Part shown: positions 1 to 10,563 of the stretch, piece after piece | How the letters are laid out: every line of letters begins with the position of its first letter | How positions within the stretch are numbered: the stretch's first letter is position 1 | Assembly (NCBI RefSeq): GCF_000485595.1 | Contig: NW_014577390.1 | Location: 121,072 to 185,071 of the forward strand | Length of the DNA: 64,000 bases | Reading direction: 5' to 3' | DNA from: Priapulus caudatus | Lineage: Eukaryota > Priapulida > Priapulimorpha > Priapulimorphida > Priapulidae | Position numbers and translations under genes: made by a program | The notes under the pieces: generated by a model | What the model was told of the DNA's origin: nothing | Database searches by the model: none | The model's input: the letters and a program-made list of their open reading frames with translations, nothing else

Positions 1-70
1 AATTGTCCTGGTGGGTAATTGTCCGGGAGTAATTGTCCGGTGGGTAATTGTCCAGGGGTAGTTGTCCTAG
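1..70. repeat. short tandem repeat, AATTGTCCGG-type
   Basis: Four degenerate copies of a 15-18 bp unit built around TAATTGTCC followed by a G-rich run (for example GGTGGGTAATTGTCC). The array is cut by the left edge of the window. Similar units recur at about 53.57-53.78 kb. Its origin is unknown. Confidence 0.7.
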
Positions 71-154
71 AATCCAATTCCATGTTCAACCATCAAAAAA
101 TACCTCCAGTCTAAAGGTACAAAAACATGTAATATGTGTGTATAACCCACTGAC

Positions 155-3100
155 CTCTTCAACTTGCACTCCATCTTGCAGTGCAGCTTTCACCAATCCT
201 ATCGCAGAATCGTGGGAAATCCAATTCAAGTTATACTTTGACCTAAAAGTACACAAATAGCTAGGACACCTTAAAAGCCCCCCAAGTAAATGTTTAATAG
301 TAAAAGGACAGGTGTCCTTTATCAGACAACTCATAAAATGTGCTGATAACATTCACTGTTAACCTAATTCTATCCAATCTCCACCAATCCAGTCACAGCC
401 TGTTACAGGAGGCAGAGCTATCGACCTATCCATCCATCATCCATCCGTCCATTCATCCATCCATCCATCCCACCACAAACCTATTTTTCTATCTATTATC
501 TGTCCGTCCGTCCGTCCACCCAGCAACCACCTACCCACCTAATCTATCTATTTATCTATCTATATCCATGATGCATCCATCCATCCATCCAACCATCCAC
601 CCTTTTACCTTTCATGATTGGCATGATGAGAAATATGTATATATTAAAATAAGTACCTTCTTAACATTGCATTTGAGATAAATGCAGGTGATAAAATATC
701 TGTCATCCAACCTATCCATTCAGAGCATTCGTTAATCTTTTCCATAAGCTGTTCTCGTTGCTCCTCCGTCAATGTCTTAGAGTCTGCAAAACTGTTCTTT
801 GTGAACTCCTCCTTTCTAGAGATTGGGGAATAGCAAATGCCATACACCATTGAGCCTGAAATCAAATAATTAGTTACTGAGAGTGAACGCATGGCTATCT
901 TGTATAGTATTATTGTTATGTACTGACACCCGATAAGAAGTTAACTTATTTTGTATTGTTGAGGCATTAAAGTAACTATTGTGAGAGTTTTCCAGTGTTT
1001 TCCCCACTTTCATGATAACTACCGTTATTGCTTGAGTAACAGCAATTGTCTAGAGTAACGATAAAATGTCTTAGAACCTTTGTATTCACAAAAATCGTGC
1101 ACGATTACAATTTTGCGTCCTGTTTGTTTACGGCGTTGCCATCTCTCGGACTTTCTCGCAGTAGCACGAGACATCTATCACGGTGCAGTAATGCATATAG
1201 TCGGCGCCGCAAAAATCAGGTCAGAGTGTAACCACAGACGTTCATACTAGCGTAACAGGAGAATAGTCCTAATGCCACGTAAAGTCTGTTATTAGAGAAG
1301 CTTGTGGATTACCAGTCAGTTAGTAACACGGGAATGACAATGACAGAAAGTGCTCTGAATTATTGACATAATGAAAGGGTCAATGACACTGTAGCTCACC
1401 ACAAAAAATGACACAAATGAGAGAGTGAGAAGAAGTCAGTTTTAATTGAGCAACCATCGACATACATTATAGAAACAAAGAGTATATATGGGAGAACTCC
1501 CATTATATACTCTTCATAATTATATGTGTAATTTTTTATGTGAAAATAATAAATAATATTATATATAAATTATAAATAATTTATAAACCAAAATGAATCA
1601 CAATTTGTGACGGTAGATGGCGCTATACCCGCTTTGATGTTTCTTAGCATAAATCATTATATCATAATAAATAATAATATAATAATAATAGTATAATCAT
1701 AATATGTTCATAGAAGGAATTTTGGCATTAAAGATATTGTCAATGAAATCTTATAAAACGAACCAGACGAGTGTGACACCACAGACTGTTTGTTATCTGC
1801 GTGTCTATATAATATGCTATATAATTGCCAAAACCTACCTAATTTGCATAATTTTTTTTAAATATCAAACCCCGCGCCTTATTCATTAACATACCAAAAC
1901 GAGCAAAATCCGTTGAACCTGAACTGACTAATGGCAATTCCCATTTTTTGTCAAAAAATTGCCGTGGCTCGAAAGTATGTCGATGGCGTGCTCCAAAATA
2001 GGACGTTCAATATGGGAGCAAGCGGTAACAGCTATACCAATTTCAAACATGTGGGTTAAACGGTTCCTGAGTTATCGTTGACCGTAGCCAAATGTTGACG
2101 GACGGACGGACGGACGTACGACGGACGACAAACCATGGCAATAGCTCAGCTTTACGATGTCAAGGTGAGCTAAAAACTCAATAATATTTACCACACGCCC
2201 TTTTGTTTTAATTATGCACTTGGTTTGAAGGCGCCATTTGTGATTTTGAGAGTCGGCATACGATAAAATTTATTGCTGGTATGATGTGGTAAAATCATTT
2301 TTCTATGCTATAACTGCATAAATCTTGGTGTTTTTAATGTTGGTGTAATCAGTGATATTTCCGCTGTCAGGTGAGACTATATTCATCTATATTTAGTTTT
2401 TCTGAGCAAAAATCTCGCAATAGTAAGTTTAAGCTAGGTTATTGTAGGATATTATTTATTTATTTATAGCTGAGGTATGCCCAGCACACACGTATTGTGT
2501 GTGGCGTGTGTATGTGTGTGAACATGCATGCGTGCGTTTGTGTGTGTGTGACATGTTTGTATGCACACATAGCACCTAACTATCAAGAAAGTTCTAGTTC
2601 TACCCAGTGGCAGTGCCAGTGGGCTCAGTGTGCAGGACTATAGCTATGCCTAGGCCTACGACTAACGCTCATAGGGTCTATGTCCCCCAGGGTTAGGGTA
2701 TACCGGAACGTACCCGCTGGTACTATCTATATATGGTTAGGGTTGGGGTTAGGAAGTAGGCGTAGGTGACTCCCTAGACTCGTTAATGGAGTAGGCGAGG
2801 TACAGTCCGGCATATTAGATAGTACCAGGGTACACAGGCACTTGGAACGTCTCAATAAAAAAAAAAGGTCAATAAACACAAAATGTATTTACTACCAGTC
2901 TTAATGTTTCTCTACACTCTATTTCACATATTATTGGCCGATAATCACCTGTAAATGCCGGTCAAATGCTCATCTGCAACACACAAGTACACCGCACGCC
3001 CGCCCTGTGCACAAACAACATGAATAAGAGAGCAGGTAGGAAAGGCGTGATCGAAAATTTGCTCGACGCTCGCTTCATTTCACACGACTACAGAACAGAA

Positions 3101-5104
3101 ACACAACAAACAGCCTCCATCTTGGTATCTATCTGCAGCTAAATGTTCACTTGTTCGAATTATAACTCTGTCCTTTTGTTCTTACCTACTCCCCCCAGAG
3201 ATATCTCAAGAAATCCTGCAGGAAATGTTCTCTCCTTAAAAATGTAAAAAGGACGTATCATTCGAAAATCCCTAACGGCGCTACTTTCGACCGATCACTG
3301 CAGTCGTGTGTGTGACGTCATGCCCGCGCGCATTATGCTTGGCTTGGCGGGCCTCGAAACGGAGGCTCGGAGGCAGGCAGCAGCTCATCCCGGCATGCAA
3401 TGCGCCCCATTACTCGTGTATAAACAGACATCTCGTCCTCTTTACATTTTCACGGAGAGAACATTTCCTGCAGGATTTCACGAGCTATCTCTGGCGGGAG
3501 TAGGTAAGAACAAAGGACAGAGTTATAATTTGAACAAGTAAACATTTAGCTACACATATAGATACTAAGATGGAGGCTGTTTCTTGTCTTTTCGTTCTGT
3601 AATCGTGTGAAATGAAGCGAGCAGGCATCGAATTTGGCAATTTGCCTCTGACAGCAAGTAGCAACACTCTGACAGCAAGTCTAGAAAACCGAACGGCGTC
3701 GATTTTCTGTCAAAATCACAAGTTATACGGCTAAAAGATAATGATATTGATTAACATATATACAATTATTTCTTTATGGTATCAAATATGAATAAAACCA
3801 AGATGGTGCAATTAATATTAAAGTTTTTTGTCAATTTAAAATATTTACATGTAATAAAATACAAAAAGTCCAGACACAGAGCAGCAGTGAGACACATTGT
3901 TAGATTATTTAATCTAACAATTGAAGACTCTGTCATAGAAATATTGATTTAAATTGCACAGTAGTGGGGACTGATTCAGCAGCATACACAGGTTTCTTAT
4001 TTAAATCGCACAGCGACTTAGTAATCGACAAACATTGAAAACATATGAAGAATATACACAAAATATTAGTAGTAAAATCATACTGAACCGTGTGGATATA
4101 TTATTATACTATTCGTGGGATAGGGTGACTGTTTGTACTTGTGTGTATATTTTGTGTATACAAGTATCTGATGCTCGGACGAATATCCACGATATATATG
4201 TCCTTTAAGGACGTGGACTATTCGTCCGAGCATCGGATACTAGTTCGGTGGCGCTATTCGTCCGAGCATCGGATACTAGTTCAGTGGCGCTATTCGTCCG
4301 AGCATTGTTTGCGCATCACTATGAAAGGTTATACACCATAGATTAATTTTGGTGCTATGACACGTGTATATATATAAGATAGCCGAGTCGGTTCAGAGTT
4401 AGTGTTAGTGTTAGGGTTAGGGATAGGTGCAGTGTGACTGTTTGTACTTGCGTGTATATTTGGATGTGCTACGACGACATTTACTTGCCGCCGATACAGA
4501 CTACCATTGACGGCAAATCAATATGTTCCGGCAGCAAATGCCGGCAGTTGCAGTCGTAAAATTTGATCCCTGAGCGAGCGTCAAGTGAATTTTGTGATCA
4601 CGCTTTCCTACCTGCTCTCTTATTCATGTTGTTTGTGCACAGGTGACAGGGCGAGCGTACGGTGTACTTGTGTGTTGCAGATGAGCACTTGACCGGCATT
4701 TACAGGTGATTATCGGCAATAATATGCGAAATAGAGTAGAGAAACAGACTTTGGTAGTAAATAGGGTACATGATTTTGTGTTTATTAATATTGACCTTTT
4801 TTATTTATTTATTGAGACGTTCCAAGATTGAAGGCTAAGTTAACTGCATGCATGGTGCCTACTTATAGTCAATACCATCGCTGCTGCTATTTAAATAAGA
4901 CATGATCATATTAATTAATTAATAAATATTATTAAATAAATGTGACTGCGAGTTCACGACCGATTTTATCATTTTACCGAGAACTGGTCCGCGGCCTGCT
5001 TCGTCAATACCGAGCCAACATGGTTCATTCTTCGTCAAGCACGGGACAGACGATTTTAAGAGACAATTCTTCGTATTGTCTTTCTCATATTCGGATATGT
5101 CCAT
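155..5104 (-). CDS. RNASEH2A: ribonuclease H2 subunit A, exons 1-3 (partial)
   Basis: Catalytic subunit of the RNase H2 complex, which cuts RNA in RNA:DNA hybrids and starts removal of single ribonucleotides from genomic DNA in the nucleus. Exon 1 is 4978-5104, exon 2 is 657-855 and exon 3 is 155-242. Each boundary has GT and AG and the phases join: codon Gly-43 is split between exons 1 and 2, and an Arg codon between exons 2 and 3. The protein starts MDISEYEKDNTKNC. It contains the type 2 RNase H signature GIDEAGRGPVLG, with the catalytic Asp and Glu at residues 34 and 35 as in the human enzyme. It continues with SMVYGICYSP, ADSKTLTEEQRE and KYNLNWISHDSA, all recognisable from vertebrate RNASEH2A. 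The remaining catalytic aspartates would lie in exons beyond the left edge. Intron 1 (856-4977) is swollen by transposons. Identification is by remembered family motifs, not by a search. Confidence 0.95.
420..605. repeat. (CATC)n / (CCGT)n microsatellite
   Basis: Imperfect tetranucleotide tract of CATC, TCTA and CCGT units in intron 2 of RNASEH2A. Apparent peptides here are only repeat translations. Confidence 0.85.
1900..2175 (+). mobile_element. possible 3' end of a non-LTR retroelement
   Basis: This stretch contains GAGTTATCGTTGACCG, then a run of GACG units, then CAATAGCTCAGC and an AAGGTGAGCTAA end. GACG-rich ends of this type are common at the 3' tails of LINE-like elements in marine invertebrates (memory of repeat families, not searched). 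No reverse transcriptase reading frame is present, so at most it is a 5'-truncated copy. It lies in RNASEH2A intron 1. Confidence 0.4.
2669..2834. mobile_element. truncated MITE with TTAGGG tract
   Basis: Begins CTCATAGGGTCTATGTCC, the same terminus as the fuller element at 33922-34160. The body GGAGTAGGCGAGGTAC is shared in inverted orientation. It includes several TTAGGG-like units. The second terminus is missing at about 2834, where the neighbouring foldback element begins. Confidence 0.75.
3622..4572. mobile_element. hAT-like non-autonomous element, 6-bp TSD
   Basis: Ends are CAGGCATCGAATTT and, read inward from the right, CAGGGATCAAATTTT. The sequence AGCGAG flanks both ends (3616-3621 and 4573-4578). 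It interrupts the right arm of the 2841-4826 foldback element, so it arrived later. The 951-bp body codes for nothing recognisable and holds the short tandem repeat at 4160-4300. Confidence 0.8.
4160..4305. repeat. 36-bp tandem repeat with inverted leading copy
   Basis: Three direct copies of TATTCGTCCGAGCATCGG lie about 36 bp apart. They are preceded by an inverted copy, GATGCTCGGACGAATA, so the first units can form a hairpin closed through GTCCTTTAAGGAC. Confidence 0.75.
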
Positions 5105-5360
5105 TTCAAACTGCGCTTAGTTATGCGTCAAAAGTACGATAGAGTAACAACTACAAGGGAAAGGATATTCGCCAACATTATCAACATTGGCGCTAAAAAA
5201 CACTTGACATCACAAAATATACCTTATCCGGTTCCGGTGGCACCGTGGCGCTACCTATTTAAAAGCGTCCTTCTGTTGTTGTTATAGCGACTAAACATTT
5301 GTTGTTGTTTTGTGTTTAGTTTATTGTAAAACTGGTGATGCCACTACATTAAAATGAGGT
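5105..5360. promoter_or_regulatory. possible divergent promoter region
   Basis: About 4.2 kb separates the RNASEH2A start codon (5104, minus) from the first recognised codon of the large plus-strand gene (9338). This first stretch holds a TATA-like TATTTAAAAG near 5265 and no repeats. It could carry the RNASEH2A promoter and a 5' untranslated exon of the large gene ending near a GAGGTAAAAT donor-like site at about 5357. All of this is inference. Confidence 0.25.
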
Positions 5361-5565
5361 AAAATATTATTGTTCGCCATAGCTTTGCCTATAGTGTACA
5401 AAAATTTATCACTGTGTGACTGGAGTACGGCATATCTGTTCATTGCACGGAACACGAATAAACCTTACTACTCAGTAGGCTACAGTAGGTAATGTCTAAT
5501 GACTAAATCAGTAAATGAGTAATGTAGCCTGTAGCCGTGTAGGCTGTAGCCTGTAAGCCAGGCTG

Positions 5566-5566
<1 letters not shown>

Positions 5567-5618
<52 letters not shown>

Positions 5619-5628
5619 GTACTACTAC
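5567..5628. repeat. (CTA)n microsatellite
   Basis: About twenty nearly perfect CTA units with one AGT interruption. Confidence 0.95.
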
Positions 5629-6947
5629 TAGTCTCTAGACTAGAGCCTAGACTGGACTGTACTGTAGTGTAGTAATGACATGATTATGGTTTGGTTCAAC
5701 AATCTGTCAATCGTCAATTTGATCAATTTTGAATATCTCTCGATCTCTTTCTTCTTCTGCACACCCTACGGCTACAGTTCCTTGAACTATAAAGATTATT
5801 GTTTACTTGGCTGCAACACAAATATACTTCAACTATTACTTGGTAAGCCGCCGGTAGTGGCTGTCCATATGATATACCGATTAACTACACATCCATGTCA
5901 TGATCATCGACCCTCATCGACAAGTACAGCGTAGGCTAAATTAGTACATTTATGTATGCCATGAGAGTTTCTGACATAGCCATGCCATGTGACTATTCTA
6001 AGACAGTTAGTCAAACAAGTATTACAGGACTAAAGGCTAAAACTTAAAAGGCTAACTACTAGCTATAGCGCCTTCTGTTGGCAGAATCATCAGTATGTTG
6101 ACAGTGGCCAATGGCAATATAGAGTAGAAGTAGAAGTTACAGGACATTGGTTACAGAAAATGAGGGCCAGGGTCCCAAACTAGTAGGAAGATTGTGCCAT
6201 AAATTAAGGCCCTACCTTTGAAATATTTATAATTTAATGTTATTCATGGCTCAATACTAGCCAACCCAAGCCTAGTTTAGCACCCCGGATTAGTTTAGCA
6301 CATATGCGAAAACACATTTGCGGGGTCCCAAACTATCCTTGATTCCCTAGAAACAAACTTTATGTAACGACTTTTTGTATAACAACATTTTATATGTTTC
6401 TGATCATGTAACATTGAAATTCTTAGAACTAATTATATGAATCTTATTTTATTAATATTTTACCTACATTATAAAAAACTTGGCATTCATTGTGAGCTTC
6501 TGAAGTAAATGTTATCACTTTTTATTTTGTAAAAAACATGTACAGCACCAAATGTTCAAAACTTCGTCACAACAGAAATTTTAAACAAGTTTGTATGTCG
6601 TTTTTTCCGCTCACTTGTTAGCGTAGTGGATGTTACTAAGATGTCCGCGATGCTTGGAACTCTACTATAGCCAACAACTTGTTTCAGTATAATCACTCGA
6701 CAATGAGGATACTTAGCGAATGTACACATTTAGTTATGTTCTACATGTGTAGAGTTAATGCTATTCTATATCTTATTTTTATATGTAAAAATAATATATT
6801 ATATTTACTCGGCGCCCAAGCAATTACAGCACAAGAGAAACAGCTCACTCACAAGAGTAACAGGTATTACCAACAGTGGCTGGTTACCCAGGCCATTTAA
6901 ATTCTGCAGCTCTATAGCCTTCGCTTAGGGGTGCTGTAAAGTAGAGG
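5629..6947. other. non-coding stretch upstream of the large gene
   Basis: AT-rich sequence without a recognisable exon, RNA gene or terminal inverted repeats. Small reading frames here have no homology that I recognise. It may belong to the first intron of the large gene if that gene has an upstream untranslated exon. Confidence 0.4.
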
Positions 6948-7405
6948 CAGTGCTCAATTTTAAGGTTTTTTTTGGGTTGTCTGGAGGACAACCAAGAGAG
7001 TAGCAGATGGTTGTCCCTCAAGAGTTTTGGTTGTCCGGATATTATTTAAACATGCATGCGTGCTGCATGCGCTCTGCTCACGTGATGCTCAGTGTTGTAA
7101 AGCAAAAGGCCTAATCATGTACATTTTGTACGTATTGCAGTGACAGCAAACATGGCCATTCGCATTGTTTCACTCATTATATGAAGAGAATAAAATATTG
7201 GTAATGTGGTAAATGATGCTGGGATCAATGACGTATAATAATAGTAATTAAAAGTTGCATGAAAAATGTAAAATGAACGCGCGCATTATGAATATAAAAT
7301 TTTTATAGAGGTTGGACACTGGACAACCACGGAAGCAATTTGTAGTTGCCCGAGAGAAAATCCAGTCGTCACGGATGACCGGACGACTGTTAAAATTGAG
7401 CCCTG
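6948..7405. mobile_element. hAT-like non-autonomous element, 6-bp TSD
   Basis: 458 bp with inverted ends CAGTGCTCAATTTTAA (left) and CAGGGCTCAATTTTAA (right, read inward). Flanked by TAGAGG on both sides (6942-6947 and 7406-7411). The ends contain repeated GGTTGTCC motifs. No coding capacity. Confidence 0.85.
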
Positions 7406-7410
7406 TAGAG

Positions 7411-8175
7411 GTGTAATGATACACTAGGGTAATGATTCGATACGTATCTCAATACGTATATATTTCTATGGCTGAAACACACGGAGACGTTCTTAGCGTG
7501 CTCCAGACTAACCTGTACTCGACAGCTCCACTCGCATGCACACCACACACAGTGCTACATTACGTGCACAGTAATGACGTGCACCAGTCAATCGGCACAC
7601 TTGATTGTTTTGTGGTAACAACTTTGGCGGCAATACAACATTTACAAGCGCAGTGTTTTCCCTGGCCCAAAAGGTCTGTGAGGTGGTCATTTTTTTGGTG
7701 TGTTTGCACATTTCTAGGTCCTAGCAAAGCGAACACTGCAGGTGCTCGCCAAGTTAAGGGGGTCCGGAGGCCCCCCCTCCCAATTTGGGGCATTCTAAGC
7801 TATTCTGAACACATTGTATGAGATTTTCATCAGTGAGGCGGTGTTTTGGACAAATTTCTGTGTGGCGGCTGGGAATTTGAGGGAGGAGGCCCGCCTCGCT
7901 CGTGTAAATGTAGGGGAAACACTGCAAGCGTGCCACATATATTTACATAGCTTTCTACCACATCTGAGGATATTTACATAATACGAGAGGGAGTTCATAT
8001 AATAGAAGAAATAATTCAATTTAAAATGAATTACATGTGCTTTATAGTTTAGCGTGCCTTATTCACTGTGTAACATCCGTATCGTTTGTTTTGCGATACG
8101 GATGCTGCATATTGATTATCGTATCATGAGCCGCTGTATCGTGATTCACTGAGGTATCAGTGAAACGTTACACCA
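7411..8175. mobile_element. putative hAT-type element, GGTGTAA ends
   Basis: Starts GGTGTAATGATACACTAGGG and ends in the complement of GTGGTGTAACGTTTCACTGA. The two ends share GGTGTAAYG and CGATACG-rich subterminal motifs. A perfect hairpin of CATCCGTATCG with its complement lies near 8069-8104. The element contains the younger insertion at 7651-7924. A target duplication is not clear. Confidence 0.5.
7651..7924. mobile_element. hAT-like non-autonomous element, 6-bp TSD
   Basis: 274 bp with ends CAGTGTTTTCCCTGG and CAGTGTTTCCCCTAC (right end read inward). CAAGCG lies immediately outside both ends (7645-7650 and 7925-7930). The interior is C/G-rich and non-coding. It is nested inside the 7411-8175 element. 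Confidence 0.85.
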
Positions 8176-9337
8176 CTACTGTAAAGCTAACCCTAATCCA
8201 AGCTGTAACACAACCGACGGCATTGCTCTTACTGCAATGACCAGCTGGCTGCCAACTGCTAGCATTGCTCTCACTGCAATGCCTGTCAGGCAACTGCTGA
8301 CTCCAAGTGACATGTAGCCAGCTTCCATGGTGCACACTGGGGAACCAGGGAGATTCATGCCACCTATTCATGGCTTAAGATGCTCCCACCTCAGAAGATG
8401 TGACATAGAGCAAATCATAGCTATTTCATGGGTGAAACATGACGTTTGACAACTAACACCATAGAAATTCACACACGTGCACACACAACATTCCCAAATA
8501 CATATATTGTACATACTCACCAGTGAATCGTACCACTGGGAGCATAGGCTGTGACCAGTGCCACCGCTACACTTAAAATGTTTGTTGTTTATTGTGCTGT
8601 GATGTGTTCTGATTGACCAACGAAATCATCGCTGGTCAGTGGCAGTGCGTCGAAATTGAGATTGCAATTTTTGTTCTGACAACAAACATTACTAGTTTAC
8701 GATTTCTGTCGTACAAGAATTCGCTAAATTTGTCTATATAATATGGAATGTTATCAAGTTGATGTTATCTATCTAGCCATTGTGAACAGCTACTATATCA
8801 TTTATTACATGCTGATAATTAAGGAGTCTGAGTGCATGTAGTAAGTTGGCAATGGGTATATGTCAATATTTTCAGGAGTGTGAATGTGATCTAAAAATCA
8901 TGCCAAATAGTCAGATGTATTATTAATTTGTTCCACATCTAGACGAGGTATGCACATTCTCATGTGCATTTTAGCCATTGAAAAACAATGTGAGTGCTGT
9001 ATATGTTACATGGTTATATTGATGTACATACTGGTGATTCATTTGCAGGTGCTGTTCTATGACTAAAGGCACAGATGAGAATGGATAGTAGTTTCTGAAG
9101 CACCGTCCACAAATCAAAGTATTTACACATGGGTTGATAAGTTCTACCATACATGATTTAGACATATCAGACCAAGGTACTTTCCTTACCAGTAGAATGC
9201 AAGTGCTACCATTAATTTGGCATTGATTTGTGTAGACAAAATGTAAGCTAGACTTTTTTTGTCTATACCTGCATTGAGTTTTTCATTGATATATCAATCT
9301 TTTTTTGTGACGTGAAAATAGGCTTCTATCTAAAAAT
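8176..9337. other. non-coding stretch before the first recognised exon
   Basis: Contains a diverged duplicated CATTGCTCTYACTGCAATG motif near 8220-8280 and nothing coding that I can support. An acceptor-like AG at about 9320 just before the ATG suggests that the first coding exon has a spliced 5' leader. Confidence 0.4.
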
Positions 9338-10563
9338 ATGGATAGTTATGGCAACAAAAGTCTTCCAGAGAAGGAATCTGTATCCACATTGGCTGAGAAT
9401 GACTCTGATGAGGAAATAGTGTGAGTTGTTGTTTCCTCGTAACTGTTGACTCTCAAAAGGAACACCGAGCTATTTCTTGTTTGCGATATTTAAATAATGA
9501 AATTAATTATGGCATATTTATTCCATCTTATGGATTGTTTGAGATGCAAATTATTATGCAATATAGATGAGATAATGGTTTTCAAACAGTTTTACGAAAA
9601 TATATAGTTAAAACTGCCGTAGCCAAAGTGCTGATATCCTTTTATAGTGAGTAAGCACGGCATTCTACCTGGAAATTTTTGAAGATGAGCATTTATTAAT
9701 CTATTTTTTGTTTTGAATTTATGCAGAATCCCTATTGCCCCACATGTCAGCCAGGGATCATTCAATCTGCTGAAGCTAGTCAGGGAACAGATCAAGAATG
9801 AGGAGAAAATCGAAATGCGAAGCTGTGAGGATGTATTAAGGAACAAAGGTTGGCATTGTAAATTATCGACAGTGTTTGTTAGAGTACCTAAGATCTGCCG
9901 AACTATATGGATGGATCCCAAAATCATCATCTGATCTGTATCTTGAATGAAGTGGAGTTTAAATTGACTACGTCACGAATTTTCTATGGTAAAATTTGTA
10001 AAAATTTGGTTGCCATTTTTTTACATTAAAAGTAAGAACTAACGGGACTAAACGTATTGTAAAATTCTTACCTGATAAGATTGTTTCTCAACTAGTGAAC
10101 AATTCAAAAAACCTGGACGATTTGATATTAGTGTTCCTGACATTAATTGCTTGCTATGGGCTATGTATGCGTCACGAGTGTATGTTCACATCGAACAATA
10201 TAGTAAAATAAGAAGTATAATGCAGCAATTTAACTATAAAAAGTGAACAGAATTACATATATTTTGTGAAAAAGTGGAAATATTTTTGTTATTTTACTAT
10301 TTACGGTGACATAAACACTTTAATGATGAACCCTCGCATGCAATCTAGGTGGTTATGCTCAGTGAGTCTTTCATCGTTCTCTTGTGGGGGGGCAGCTGTT
10401 TATTGTTGTGAATCTTTTGCAGCACGTTTGCTAGAGCAACTAGAGGAGGAAGAGCATCAGGCCAAGCAGTCACTGTCCCTTGACAACATCCCAGCCGCGA
10501 CAGCAAGGTCGTCTCAGCTGTTCAACGTGGGGCGGTCAGCAGATAGGGTCCTGGCAGCCCCGT
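9338..10563 (+). CDS. large coiled-coil gene: first three coding exons
   Basis: The ATG at 9338 opens MDSYGNKSLPEKESVSTLAE. The exon ends at 9420 before GTGAGT, with two bases of a Val codon. Exon 9727-9848 gives IPIAPHVSQGSFNLLKLVRE and then a basic/acidic helix. Exon 10423-10563 gives a Glu-rich helix (RLLEQLEEEEHQAK) followed by SLSLDNIPAATARSS. Phases 2, 1 and 1 match at each junction and into the giant exon at 11460. This ATG was chosen because the sequence upstream has stops and an acceptor-like AG at about 9320. An upstream untranslated exon is likely. Confidence 0.85.

Larger units (their letters stand above)
2841..4826. mobile_element. foldback DNA element split by another transposon
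   Basis: The left arm (about 2841-3260) reappears as reverse complement in two pieces: 3430-3621 and 4573-4826. The outer ends are CTTGGAACGTCTCAATA and its complement at 4826. The inner arms contain AACATTTCCTGCAGGATTTC at 3460-3480, matching its complement near 3210-3230. The right arm is continuous once the inserted element at 3622-4572 is removed. No transposase is visible, so it is non-autonomous. It sits in RNASEH2A intron 1. Confidence 0.8.

Noticed and set aside
4160-4310. Hammerhead-ribozyme-like string (CTGATG...GGACGAA) in the 36-bp tandem repeat
   Set aside because: The conserved CUGAUGA core has C in place of the last A. Only seven bases separate it from GAA, leaving no stem II. 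It is a chance resemblance within an inverted repeat.
7432-7821. 129-codon frame upstream of the large gene
   Set aside because: It runs across the boundary of two nested non-autonomous transposons and has no recognisable domain.
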